From assembly GCF_047302285.1 (NCBI RefSeq), contig NZ_CP154845.1, positions 496,001 through 560,000 on the forward strand: DNA of 64,000 bases, given 5' to 3'. The stretch comes from Robertmurraya sp047302285. GTDB lineage: Bacteria > Bacillota > Bacilli > Bacillales > Cytobacillaceae. The position numbers and the translations under genes were made by a program. Shown piece by piece: positions 26,603 to 35,393 of the stretch; the first letter of the stretch is position 1; each line of letters begins with the position of its first letter. The notes under the pieces were generated by a model. That model did not search any database. It saw nothing but the letters and a program-made list of their open reading frames with translations, and had not been told where the DNA came from.

Positions 26603-26633
26603 TTATGCCGATAAAAAAATTATCCCGATTATT
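26596..26633. repeat. RIT left inverted repeat (38 bp)
   Basis: It starts ATGTCGATTATGCCGATA and is the exact reverse complement of 30023-30060. Homology stops on both sides. Confidence 0.92.
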
Positions 26634-26705
26634 TTAGATGCAGAAGCGTTAGCCAATATAAATTAAGCACTTGTTCCTGCATCACTTTGATTTTTATCGG
26701 AATAA

Positions 26706-27749
26706 TTACTCAGTCAACCCATACAGCTTTTTTATTATGTCTTCATCATTTTCAAATTTGAAGGGTTCTTCATTGAAAACAGAATTATTTGAATCAATCA
26801 CCTTTTCTATAGCTTTCTGTTTCATGGTTATATCTGCATTTGCATATATCAATGTCGTTTCTAATTGTGCATGGCCAAGCCATTCGCTAACCAACGGTAA
26901 TGGCATGCCGGCTTGATACAGATGCATGGCTCGCGCATGTCGAAAAAGATGTGGATGCAGAGCTGGAAGGTTAGGATTTATAGTTTTAGCTGACATTTCA
27001 TACTTTTTAATAAAACGGGCAACATTATCATTCGACATTCGATTAACGATTCCTTTTCTTACTGTATAGAATAAATATTTTGCTTTATCCGGGTATGGAT
27101 GGAACAAAACAACATACTTATTAAATAAGTCTAATACTTCTCTAGAAATCGGCGTTGCACGAAACTTATTCCCTTTTCCAATTATATGAATCGAGCCTTC
27201 GCCTTTTGAATTTATATGAAAGTCTTTTAGGCGAAGATTCAGAACCTCACTATTCCTGCATCCTGTATCATAAAGCAAAGATAAATAAAACTGATCTCGT
27301 AATCCCGTTTTACTTTCACCATTTGGTTGCTTTAGTATAAGACGGATATCATCGAGAGTCAGAATAATATCCAGTGCTCTGTCTGGAACAGGTGTCTTTT
27401 TTATTTTTTGTATTTTAGAATAGTTATCGACTAGCTCCATGTTTTCCTCAGCCAAATATCCATAGAATGTTCTTATACATGAAAGTCGTTGGTTTCTAGT
27501 TGAAAAACTACAATGTCTTTCATCAACCAACCAATCTAGAAATTCTTTTACAGCTAATGGTGAAAAATCTTCAGTAGTTACCAAATGAAGAGATAATTTC
27601 CTCTTCGATTTTAGAAATTGAAAGAATAGATTAAGTGTATCTCGATATGATTTGATAGTATTGATGCTTTTAGCTCGAATTTCGGGTAAATAGACTTTTA
27701 AAAAGGTTTTAATTGATAGAAATAGTTTAGGGTCTTTTACATTTTTCAT
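26706..27749 (-). CDS. RIT tyrosine recombinase 3 (RitC-like)
   Basis: The 347-residue phage-integrase-family protein has an N-terminal SAM-like core-binding domain (about 10-115) and a C-terminal catalytic domain. Its active-site residues are visible: Arg in LLYDTGCRNSEVLNLRL, His-x-x-Arg-type HPHLFRHARAMHLYQAG, His in VSEWLGHAQLETTLIY and the nucleophile Tyr in that last stretch. I prefer ATG 27749: GGAGG lies 7 bases upstream and the ATGA overlaps the stop of the second recombinase. It acts with the other two to move the element. Confidence 0.88.
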   Translation of the reverse strand: MKNVKDPKLFLSIKTFLKVYLPEIRAKSINTIKSYRDTLNLFFQFLKSKRKLSLHLVTTEDFSPLAVKEFLDWLVDERHCSFSTRNQRLSCIRTFYGYLAEENMELVDNYSKIQKIKKTPVPDRALDIILTLDDIRLILKQPNGESKTGLRDQFYLSLLYDTGCRNSEVLNLRLKDFHINSKGEGSIHIIGKGNKFRATPISREVLDLFNKYVVLFHPYPDKAKYLFYTVRKGIVNRMSNDNVARFIKKYEMSAKTINPNLPALHPHLFRHARAMHLYQAGMPLPLVSEWLGHAQLETTLIYANADITMKQKAIEKVIDSNNSVFNEEPFKFENDEDIIKKLYGLTE

Positions 27750-28687
27750 TTTGTCGCCTCCGGATAAATATCGGAAAAATCTTCCCATCTAATTCCGGAA
27801 TTATGAATCAGTCTTTCGGGGAGAAGGTGAATATAATATAAGGTATAATTAAATGCTGAATGCCCCATATAGGCACTTAGATAAGGGAGTAACGCCATAA
27901 TATCCTTCTTTGCCTCTAACCATTTAATAATAGTACGAGTAGCGAAATTATGCCTAAAATCATATGGTCTTAGTTTATCGGTACCAAAATCAAGGTTACT
28001 ATTACGTAAGCAAATTTTAAATTGGTTTGTCATCCAATGTGTTGTATAAGGTCCTCCTTCAGGCCTCTGGAAGAAGAATTCTCGATTTCCCATAACGTCA
28101 TCATATTTGCGGGATAATACTAAAAGGTCATCTGACATATAAATATGCCTGTCCTTACACCGTTTTGACTGTCTAATATAAATCTCTCCAGTATCGAGAG
28201 ATACGTCTGTGTGTTTTAAATTTAATGGTTCATTTGGTCGCATACCGCAACAATACATCATTCGGAATAGAACAGGAACAGTGAATTCCCGTTGCGGAGA
28301 TTCCCAGTAAGGAGATATTTTGTCTATTGTATGGAACAATATGGACAACTCATGATCCGTGAAAAGATATGGCTTATAGGGCTGCGCAGGTAAGTTGTAG
28401 TCAGAGTTTAGTATAAACGTCTGCCTACCAATAGTTGCTTGATATTCTGTAAAGTGACGTAATGCAATAACACGTCTATTCCTAGTATTTATACTTTCTC
28501 TAGGGCGAAGTCGAATCCACTCTATAACCATTTCCTTTGTTATATAGGATGAATCCCCATAATGCTCTGCGCAGAAATGAATAAATTGTTTCAGATACAC
28601 TTCATATGATTTTTTATTAAAACCTAGTGCTTCTTTAATATCCAACATATCTTGGAGGTCGTTTAATAGGATTTCATTTAAGTTCAT
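27746..28687 (-). CDS. RIT tyrosine recombinase 2 (RitB-like)
   Basis: The 313-residue tyrosine recombinase has Arg in MMYCCGMRPNEPLNLKH, the box-II segment PYDFRHNFATR and the C-terminal YMGHSAFNYTLYYIHLL with catalytic His and Tyr. The first position of the usual HxxR box is Tyr (YDFRH), a departure from the consensus that may reflect specialisation within the trio. A GGAGGTG site precedes the ATG, which overlaps the upstream stop as ATGA, so all three genes are translationally coupled. Confidence 0.88.
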   Translation of the reverse strand: MNLNEILLNDLQDMLDIKEALGFNKKSYEVYLKQFIHFCAEHYGDSSYITKEMVIEWIRLRPRESINTRNRRVIALRHFTEYQATIGRQTFILNSDYNLPAQPYKPYLFTDHELSILFHTIDKISPYWESPQREFTVPVLFRMMYCCGMRPNEPLNLKHTDVSLDTGEIYIRQSKRCKDRHIYMSDDLLVLSRKYDDVMGNREFFFQRPEGGPYTTHWMTNQFKICLRNSNLDFGTDKLRPYDFRHNFATRTIIKWLEAKKDIMALLPYLSAYMGHSAFNYTLYYIHLLPERLIHNSGIRWEDFSDIYPEATK

Positions 28688-29913
28688 ACAAACACACCTC
28701 CTGACATTGGAATATCCTCAAATGACATTGCGCAGGCGCTCATCTGCTTTTGATTAAAAGATAAATAAGGTTTTGAAGAGTTCATATCTGAGTGTCCAAG
28801 TATTTGAGAAATCGTATGGATCGCTACTTCTTTTTCTGCTAACCACGTTCCGATGGAACGCCTCAAGCTATGGAAAGACCGAAGGTGTTTCTTAGGTATT
28901 CCTACACTTAAGCAATAGCGTTCAATAATGCCATCTAAGGCAGCGGTATTAATAAAACCTTGGAATGGTGCTATATTTCTAACAAAGACATTCTGTTCAG
29001 TTGTTTTAGGTCTTGCCTTTAAAATATAGTCTGCTATTGCATTGCATACACAACCTTTTAGAGGTAATTTTAATGGTTTACTTGTTTTACTTTGGAAAAT
29101 ATTTATGGAATTTTCGTACCAATCGATATCTTGGAGTTTTAATTTTCGTACATCAATACCTCTCAACCCAGTGTTAAGTACTAACATGATAATAGCGTAG
29201 TCTCTCTTTCCAATAGCTGTACTTCGATCTATCGCTTGAATGATTCGTTCAATTTCCTCATGACTGTATGCTGACACAAGAATTTGTTTTTTACTTTTTA
29301 TATGGTAATAATCTAGATTTATTGGATTACTTATTACATCATTGTTATCGAGGTACTCGATCAATAATTTAAGTGAGTATAGAATGTAATACATGCTACC
29401 TGAATTCGATTCTCGTACTGATAAGATAAAGTCTTTCACAGTTTGTGAAGATAACTGTTCGAAGGAATCGATACCTTTTTCCTCCAAAAAACAACAGAAC
29501 TTTCTGAGAACGCAATTAATTTTATATTGGAATTCAGTTTTTAAATCTGATCTAGATAAGGCAGCCTCGATATAATCTGTATAATAAATATTTGGTCTGA
29601 ATTTACGAGTATTTGAATATACTTTCCATTTGATAGAACCTGTTTCTGCATATTCCTCTATAAGGTATGCACCACGCTTGAGAGCATTATAATAGCGCAG
29701 AGTGATTTTCTTGCTTTTAAAATCATTCATCTTTTGATTAAGAAATTCTTCAATTAATTGTTTTGAATAATAGATTTCGTTATTATCTTCAAAAAATAAT
29801 AAAAGCCGTTTTAAATAACGACCATAAATTTCTCTAGTTGAATCCTTTAAGCCAAATTTTTCAATTTCTAGCAATACACATTCAACTAAGGAATTAATGC
29901 TTTGCGAATTCAT
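28684..29913 (-). CDS. RIT tyrosine recombinase 1 (RitA-like)
   Basis: The 409-residue recombinase is the longest and first transcribed of the trio. Its catalytic set is Arg in LNTGLRGIDVRKLKLQDIDW, HSLRRSIGTWLAEKE, and ISQILGHSDMNSSKPYLSF with His and Tyr. The ATG at 29913 has GGGTGG 5 bases upstream; GTG 29922 is in frame. The order of about 400, 310 and 350 residues matches the published RIT arrangement as I know it. Confidence 0.88.
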   Translation of the reverse strand: MNSQSINSLVECVLLEIEKFGLKDSTREIYGRYLKRLLLFFEDNNEIYYSKQLIEEFLNQKMNDFKSKKITLRYYNALKRGAYLIEEYAETGSIKWKVYSNTRKFRPNIYYTDYIEAALSRSDLKTEFQYKINCVLRKFCCFLEEKGIDSFEQLSSQTVKDFILSVRESNSGSMYYILYSLKLLIEYLDNNDVISNPINLDYYHIKSKKQILVSAYSHEEIERIIQAIDRSTAIGKRDYAIIMLVLNTGLRGIDVRKLKLQDIDWYENSINIFQSKTSKPLKLPLKGCVCNAIADYILKARPKTTEQNVFVRNIAPFQGFINTAALDGIIERYCLSVGIPKKHLRSFHSLRRSIGTWLAEKEVAIHTISQILGHSDMNSSKPYLSFNQKQMSACAMSFEDIPMSGGVFV

Positions 29914-30022
29914 AGTGACCACCCTTTATATTGTGATTGTTAATATAAGTAGCTTTATCACAATATAAAATAATATCCCGATATTATTAAAAAAAATCAC
30001 AACATTTATGTGACTTTGTTTT

Positions 30023-30060
30023 AATAATCGGGATAATTTTTTTATCGGCATAATCGACAT
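30023..30060. repeat. RIT right inverted repeat (38 bp)
   Basis: It ends TTATCGGCATAATCGACAT and is an exact complement of the left repeat at 26596-26633. IS66 tnpC sequence resumes immediately after it. Confidence 0.92.
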
Positions 30061-31003
30061 GAAGGTATCCTTTAAACCCTCGTAAAAAGGCTTTCGGATG
30101 TTTACTATGACGAGTAGATTGATAATCATATAGGATGATTGGCGGAACATCGCGGCCTGATCGATACATCCACATATAGGACTTAGAATCCGCCTTACGT
30201 CCAGGTTCTGCTAGGACTTGAAGCGTGGTTTCGTCCGCATGAAGGCGATCATTCAGGATTAACAGCTCATGCATACGATTGTATAAAGTGGAAAGCCACT
30301 TTGTTGCACCATAGATCATCCAGTTGGCTAGGGTTTGACGTGATAAATACACGCCTAGACGCTCCAACTGTTTTTCTTGTCGGTAAAGGGGCATGCCTTC
30401 CACATATTTTTGATTCATAATATAGGCCATTGAAGAAGCGGATGCCAAACTTTTTGGATAGACAGGTGCTGGCATTTTAGCTTTCACAATTGGTGTTTCA
30501 ATCGCTTCCCGTTCACACTGTCGACAGCCATAGATATGTTGAACATGCTCTACCACTGTTACTTGTGCAGGGATTACTTTTATTTCTCGACGAGTTTCGC
30601 TACTTATTTCATGAACATTTCCACCGCAGCACAAACAAACCTGCTCTTCTTCGGATAAACGATAGTGGATAGTCTCCGTAGGCAGATTTTCAAGCTTTGT
30701 ATCTCGCTGACCTACATACTTCTTTCTATTGTAAGAAATTGTTTCAAGTGTAGGTTCTTCTACTTTTAAATCCGCTGTTATTTCCGCTTCATTAAAGAGA
30801 GAGAGTTTGAGTTGATCCGGATTTGTTTTTTCACTTGAAGTCCCGAATTTGTGTTGTTGGCTCAGTCGGAATTGTTCTTCCAACCAATTGATTTTAGCCT
30901 GTAAGACTTCGTTTTGTTTTTCCAGTTCCGCATTCCTCGCTGTTAGTTCTTCAATTGTAGATGAGTTAAGGGCGCTTTTTTCCATGTTTAAGGAATTCGA
31001 CAA
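30053..31003 (-). pseudogene. tnpC: IS66 transposase tnpC, 5' part (truncated by insertion)
   Basis: These 317 codons include an N-terminal leucine-rich coiled coil (TIEELTARNAELEKQNEVLQAKINWLEEQF), a zinc-finger-like CLCCGG plus CRQCERE, and the IS66 core through LHADETTLQVLAEPGRKADSKSYMWMY to FKGYLHVD, where the RIT begins. Read-through into the RIT adds about 20 foreign residues before a stop at 29987. The start is TTG 31003 or ATG 30985; neither has a strong ribosome binding site. Confidence 0.9.
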
Positions 31004-31022
31004 GAGGTGCCAAATTCCTTTT

Positions 31023-31379
31023 TCAAATGATGATTTGTGCAGAAACTTTTTGATGTGCTTGTCTTTGTTCTAAAGGTAGCCCATCAAGGAGCCAGTTTAA
31101 CTGACGAGGACTTATGCATAAGGGCGAGGATGTTTGTTCGTCAGGCCATTGAAAAATTCCTTTTTCGAGGCGACGATAATAAAGCCAAAACCCATTATGA
31201 TCCCAATGTAGAATTTTTAACTTATCACGATTGCGATTACAAAACACAAATAAGTTTGAAGAGAATGGATCTAATTGAAAACTCATTTGAACAATTGCTG
31301 CCAATCCATCAATCGATTTACGAAGGTCCGTTGAACCTGTAGCTAAGTAAACGCGATCAATAGGAGTCTTACTTAACAT
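31023..31379 (-). CDS. tnpB: IS66 accessory protein TnpB (IS66 Orf2)
   Basis: The 118-residue protein carries the IS66 Orf2 family signature: VYLATGSTDLRKSIDGLAAIVQ, then LFVFCNRNRDKLKILHWDHNGFWLYYRRLEKG and a C-terminal LSPRQLNWLLDGL. It is needed with TnpA and TnpC for IS66 transposition; its exact function is unknown. The start is ATG 31379, overlapping the tnpA end, as is usual in this family; the longer ORF upstream is not conserved in it. Confidence 0.9.
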   Translation of the reverse strand: MLSKTPIDRVYLATGSTDLRKSIDGLAAIVQMSFQLDPFSSNLFVFCNRNRDKLKILHWDHNGFWLYYRRLEKGIFQWPDEQTSSPLCISPRQLNWLLDGLPLEQRQAHQKVSAQIII

Positions 31380-31701
31380 GGTTTTGAAGAATTTGAAACA
31401 CTTCAGTAAAAAGTGTCGGATTGAAACCTTCATTAATTTCGATGGAAGCATCCCCGATTTTTACAGTCAGATGTGATGTAAGTCCTTCGAAAATGATGGA
31501 ATTGGAGGGATTGACGGAAACCCATTGTGTTGAAGGAGGCGCAACGTCAGTTGCTTCCAGCTCCAATCTCCTCATCCATTTGTACATACTTTGTAAACCT
31601 ATTTGATTTTGGTTACACCAAGTTTTCACACTTGGCTCACCACTAATTTTGTAGGCTTCAATGCGTTGTCGCCACATTTGTTTTCGTTCATCTTTTGACA
31701 C
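31369..31701 (-). CDS. tnpA: IS66 accessory protein TnpA (IS66 Orf1)
   Basis: The 110-residue protein has a helix-turn-helix-like N-terminus (RKQMWRQRIEAYKISGEPSVKTWCNQNQIGLQSMYKWMRRL), as in IS66 Orf1/InsA-type DNA-binding proteins, and a short C-terminal beta part (HLTVKIGDASIEINEGF). The start is GTG 31701, 7 bases after GGAGG; the longer frame up to 31740 runs into the ribosome binding site. Confidence 0.87.
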   Translation of the reverse strand: MSKDERKQMWRQRIEAYKISGEPSVKTWCNQNQIGLQSMYKWMRRLELEATDVAPPSTQWVSVNPSNSIIFEGLTSHLTVKIGDASIEINEGFNPTLFTEVFQILQNHVK

Positions 31702-31903
31702 TAAAAAACCTCCTAACAATTCGTGTACTGTGATTATCACAAAACCAGGAAATTATTAGAAGGTGTGGGTTATTTGGCGCTTACTTTTCTACAGAGTAAG
31801 ATCTTTTGGACATAAATAAATACTCCCCCCATAAGCAGTCAGATCTTTATTTTTTTATCTGTCTACCTAAAGGGAAGTATATTCGGTGGTAAATTTTAAT
31901 AAA

Positions 31904-32941
31904 TCATTTAATGAAGTTATTTTCAAGTTTATCTAAGTATATATGGATATTTTTCTTATTTAATAATATCCCGAAGTCATTAGGAATATTCCGATCTGGA
32001 TAATTTGTAATCTTATGGGCTATTAATGTTCCAACTTTTGGATGGTAATGGTGACCATCATAATAGTTTGAGATGTTTTCTGTTACTGAGTTTATATACA
32101 TGAAATGATAGACTTCTCCAAAAACACTTACAATATCTTTTAACCATCTTTTATAATCATTTAATCTCCCTTCTTCAATTAAAGTATTATATAAAGATGC
32201 TGAGACAGGAGTAGTAAATACAATAAAATTTGTGTTTGAATTTTTTATTTTTAATTCTTGCAATATATCAATATAGTTATTATTGTATGAATAATTTTTC
32301 CCATACACATTTTGTTTGTACCTTTCCACTGTTTTCTCTATACTTTTCTCTGTATCATTATTACTTTCTGGGTTTTCATTTGCTACATTTTCACGTGTAT
32401 AGTACCTAAGAAAAGATGGATTATATTCATTTTTATATGATGCGAAAAAGTTCATTATTGAATATTTCAAAGTATCAATAGATAATAATGTTTTATACCG
32501 ATAAAGGAATTCATTTGTTTTGTTAAAGTATATTGAAGGGTCTTCGGGGATCCGACTTTTACTTGTTGCAAAAAAGTCTAACCCAATAATGATTGTTTTA
32601 AACTCACTGCCATTTTCTTTTTTTGCATAATCAATGAATTCATTATATTCTTGGACAGACATGCTACTTACAGCATAGTTATATACTTTATATCCCTCAA
32701 AATCATTTTGGTTTATATAAGTTGTTCTACTGCTCCCCAATAATAAACTATCATAGCTGAACTTATGAAAATTTATATAATTTGTTTTTTGTTGTCTTTC
32801 ATTAAATGCATTTTGATAATCATTGAATTTATGTGAATGATTGAAAGACCACAGCGGGTCTATAAAGTAATTAAAAACTCCAATAAATAGTAGAATAGAA
32901 ATAGTAGGTAAAGTTGTTTTAAAAAACCATTTTTTATACAT
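31904..32941 (-). CDS. SGNH-like membrane-anchored acyltransferase partner of an MBOAT protein
   Basis: The 345-residue protein has a single N-terminal membrane helix (about 7-25) and an extracytoplasmic SGNH/AlgX-like domain. The candidate catalytic Ser is in LLLGSSRTTYIN (about residue 70), and the Asp/His pair in YYDGHHYHPKVG (about 300). It lies 10 bp after the MBOAT gene in the same operon. By analogy with AlgI/AlgJ/AlgX and PatA/PatB, the MBOAT protein passes acetyl groups through the membrane and this protein transfers them to a polysaccharide. The target polymer is unknown. The family call is from motifs and neighbourhood. Confidence 0.72.
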   Translation of the reverse strand: MYKKWFFKTTLPTISILLFIGVFNYFIDPLWSFNHSHKFNDYQNAFNERQQKTNYINFHKFSYDSLLLGSSRTTYINQNDFEGYKVYNYAVSSMSVQEYNEFIDYAKKENGSEFKTIIIGLDFFATSKSRIPEDPSIYFNKTNEFLYRYKTLLSIDTLKYSIMNFFASYKNEYNPSFLRYYTRENVANENPESNNDTEKSIEKTVERYKQNVYGKNYSYNNNYIDILQELKIKNSNTNFIVFTTPVSASLYNTLIEEGRLNDYKRWLKDIVSVFGEVYHFMYINSVTENISNYYDGHHYHPKVGTLIAHKITNYPDRNIPNDFGILLNKKNIHIYLDKLENNFIK

Positions 32942-32951
32942 AATTCACCGC

Positions 32952-34406
32952 CTAAAAGTTAAAGTATAAAAACTCTGAAATTTTATTCAACTGCAATAAA
33001 GAATAAACTAATATAAATACAATTACTATTGAAGAACTAAACGTTGGACGAAAATTCTCTGTAAGTTGAATTGAGTTTTTCATAAAAACTGATATAAAAA
33101 AAGCGATAAATATAGCCAAAATAGATTTCATAGTTTCCATGTTTCCTAGAAAGAAATCTGAAAAGATAATTCCGTAATCACTCAAGAATGTTAAGGAATT
33201 ACTAAAGAATTGTGGGATACTATATCCATTAAACCCCAACATTCCTTTTAAAACCTTTAGAGCGTCTTCCCAAGTAGTTGCTCTAAAGAAGACCCAGGCA
33301 ACATTTACAAAGTTAAAGGTAATAAACCAAGCTAGTAATTTATTTAATTTAAAGCCTGCCTTTTTCCAATAGCGATTAACAACAGAAGCTATACCATGTA
33401 AGAATCCCCAAAAGATAAATGTCCAACCAGCCCCATGCCAAAATCCACTAATCAAAAAGATAATTAGAATATTAAAGTACGTTCTTACTTCACCTTTTCT
33501 ACTTCCTCCAAGAGGTATATAGATATATTGCGTTAAGAAACGACTAAGAGTTATATGCCACCTTCTCCAGAAATCTTGAATATCAAGTGCTTTGTATGGA
33601 GAATTAAAGTTCATGGGTAATACAATATTAAAAAGTAATGCAGCACCTATCGCCATATCTGTATAACCACTAAAATCAAAATACAATTGAAATGTAAAGG
33701 ATAAGGAGGTAATCCATCCTTCAAAAAATGTTAAGGAGTCTGCTTTATCAAATCCTTGTGTAGCCCAAATAGCAAAGGTATCTGCAATTGCTACCTTTTT
33801 AAATAAACCAATAGAGAATATAAAAATTCCTAGTGAAATATTTTTATAGTTTATAACTTTACTACGTAGTTTTGCTAACTGTGGAATCATTTCTTTATGA
33901 TGTACAATTGGTCCTGCTATTAACTGCGGGAAAAAGGTAACGAAGAAAGCATAGTTTAGAAAATCATACTCTTTTGTTTCTTTTCTATATGCATCAACTA
34001 GGTAAGCAATCTGTTGGAAAGAGAAGAAACTAATTGCTAACGGTAGTGCTAATTTTAAGAGAGCTATATTGGAAGTAAATAATGCATTAATATTGGATAT
34101 GAAAAAATCGGAGTATTTGAAATACCCAAGTAAACCAGCATTAAATACAATTCCTAAAACTAAAACAGCTTTTCTACTAACCCTTGTTTGATCCTTACTT
34201 AATGCGGAACCTACTGCATAGTTAAAAAAAAGTGATGTAAGTATTAATGGTAGATAGGCAATATTCCACCAACTATAAAAAAATAATGAACTAAAGACGA
34301 GCCAAGTCTTGGATACTATAATTAATCGCTTCTTATTAAGATAAAAATAAACTAAAAATACTATTGGTAAAAAAACGAAAATAAATTCAAATGAATTAAA
34401 AAGCAT
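32952..34406 (-). CDS. MBOAT-family O-acyltransferase (AlgI/DltB-like)
   Basis: The 484-residue polytopic protein has the MBOAT opening MLFNSFEFIFVFLPIVFLVYF, the PQLIAGPIVHHKEMIPQL motif, YFDFSGYTDMAIG, FNSPYKALDIQDFWRRWHITLS and the conserved-His segment LISGFWHGAGWTFIFWGFLHG. It delivers an acyl, usually acetyl, group across the membrane for modification of a surface polymer. The start is ATG 34406, nine bases after GGAG, in line with the conserved N-terminus; ATG 34421 lies upstream of that site. It forms an operon with the SGNH-like gene. Confidence 0.92.
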   Translation of the reverse strand: MLFNSFEFIFVFLPIVFLVYFYLNKKRLIIVSKTWLVFSSLFFYSWWNIAYLPLILTSLFFNYAVGSALSKDQTRVSRKAVLVLGIVFNAGLLGYFKYSDFFISNINALFTSNIALLKLALPLAISFFSFQQIAYLVDAYRKETKEYDFLNYAFFVTFFPQLIAGPIVHHKEMIPQLAKLRSKVINYKNISLGIFIFSIGLFKKVAIADTFAIWATQGFDKADSLTFFEGWITSLSFTFQLYFDFSGYTDMAIGAALLFNIVLPMNFNSPYKALDIQDFWRRWHITLSRFLTQYIYIPLGGSRKGEVRTYFNILIIFLISGFWHGAGWTFIFWGFLHGIASVVNRYWKKAGFKLNKLLAWFITFNFVNVAWVFFRATTWEDALKVLKGMLGFNGYSIPQFFSNSLTFLSDYGIIFSDFFLGNMETMKSILAIFIAFFISVFMKNSIQLTENFRPTFSSSIVIVFILVYSLLQLNKISEFLYFNF

Positions 34407-34421
34407 AAGGAATTTCTCCAT

Positions 34422-34809
34422 TTCTCGACATTTTTTTCATTGTTTAAGTGTATTGCTAAACATAAAAAATGTAAATACATTAACAGAAGTTACCTTAAAA
34501 GTGACTAAAGAATCGAATGAATTTGAGGTGACACTTTTCCACAACACCTTTAAGCAAGGCATTATTTACACAGAGTAGATGGTTGATTTTATATTTAAAT
34601 GTGGGGTAAAAAGGAATTCTGCGCGAGAGAACGAAAGACACCAAAAAAGAAATAAACACAATTTAAACGAATAAACATAACTTCTTTTAACCTAGAAAAA
34701 GAACTTGGAAGTTCTCGGGATGTGAGTGATAGAAATTCAAAAAAGGGGTGTATCCGACGGATTCGTTCAAGGCAAGGGGATGAAGTCCATTAATTGGAAA
34801 CTATGAAGT
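34422..34809. other. Intergenic stretch upstream of the recombinase relic
   Basis: The 388 bp between the MBOAT start and the relic show no credible ORF. The bases from about 34740, with a reading like IRRIRSRQGDE, may be the eroded N-terminus of the recombinase. Confidence 0.4.
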
Positions 34810-35090
34810 GAAGGTTGCGGCTTTTTTCGGGTGAGTACGAATACAGAAAAGCAACTACACTCGCTAGAAAACCAAGTGTAACATTGTACACCTCTTATTC
34901 GAAGTAAACCAAACTGGAAATGCATTGGTGTGTATTTTGATAACGGCACGATTGGTAGGAATGCCAAGAAGCAGAAAGATTTACAACGCCTTATCCTACA
35001 CTGCCACGAAGGACGTGTAGTTTTTTATGTTATCCAAAAATGTGTCTCGCTTCAATCGGTATGCTGAGCATCTTTCACGATTGTATAAGA
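34810..35090 (+). pseudogene. Decayed serine site-specific recombinase (resolvase domain)
   Basis: Frame reading from 34810 gives FFRVSTNTEKQLHSLENQV, a stop, then CTPLIRSKPNWKCIGVYFD and NGTIGRNAKKQKDLQRLI, then HCHEGRVVFYVIQKCVSLQS. This follows the N-terminal catalytic domain of large serine recombinases almost residue by residue: the catalytic-Ser RVST motif, SLENQ, the DNGxxG block and the xKSxSRxxR region, here frameshifted. In-frame stops and indels make it non-functional. The rest of the gene is lost or unrecognisable. It suggests another integrative element once sat here. Confidence 0.75.
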
Positions 35091-35393
35091 GCTAATAGCG
35101 AACCAATCTAAACTGGTGACGTGCCAGTCACTTATGCTTCTACCCGAAGAATTGCAAAACACTGTGGGCTTTAAACAAGAAGCCCCAGGACTGCAGAAAG
35201 TTTGCGGAGTGGTACATGGAATAATATAAATGGAGATAAAGCAAGTGACTTTTGTGTATACCACGCTCGGTTATTTGATTAGCACGTTATTTGTAAGTTA
35301 TTAACGAATTATAATTATGATACAGGAGTGCACAAGGTTGTAAAGCACTAGTTGTAGAATCATATGCAATAAAGAACTGTTTGTATAGGAGCC
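35091..35393. other. Intergenic stretch downstream of the recombinase relic
   Basis: About 300 bp with no gene that I can support. Short open stretches may be further recombinase debris but do not match conserved parts of that family. Confidence 0.4.

Larger units (their letters stand above)
26570..30060. mobile_element. Recombinase-in-trio (RIT) element inside IS66 tnpC
   Basis: The element is flanked by the 8-bp direct repeat ATCGACAT (26570-26577 and 30053-30060) and contains exact 38-bp inverted repeats (26596-26633 and 30023-30060). It encodes three overlapping tyrosine recombinases in the same orientation and nothing else, which defines RIT elements. Unit length with one repeat copy is 3483 bp. 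Removing it recreates an uninterrupted tnpC reading GYLHVD-GYAGYND. The left end has 26 extra bases outside its inverted repeat (26570-26595). Confidence 0.88.
25858..31784. mobile_element. IS66-family insertion sequence interrupted by a RIT element
   Basis: The ends carry the IS66 signature GTAAGCG: plus strand at 25858-25864, complement at 31778-31784. The inner repeats are imperfect (GTAAGCGTCAAATAGCGCCC against GTAAGCGCCAAATAACCCAC). Inside are tnpA, tnpB and tnpC on the minus strand in the family order. tnpC is split by 3.48 kb of foreign DNA. Without that insert the element would be about 2.4 kb, normal for IS66. The 8-bp flanks TTTTTACC and TTTTCTAC are not a clean duplication, so one edge may have changed since insertion. 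Confidence 0.9.

Noticed and set aside
26706..29913. Tn554-type transposon (TnpA/TnpB/TnpC)
   Set aside because: Tn554 has two tyrosine recombinases plus a non-recombinase TnpC. Here all three carry tyrosine-recombinase motifs and there are long terminal inverted repeats, as in RIT elements.
25850..31792. 8-bp target duplication for IS66
   Set aside because: The flanks TTTTTACC and TTTTCTAC match at only five of eight positions.
34767..34967. Minus-strand ORF of 66 codons
   Set aside because: It is antisense to the readable serine recombinase relic and has no ribosome binding site or recognisable content.
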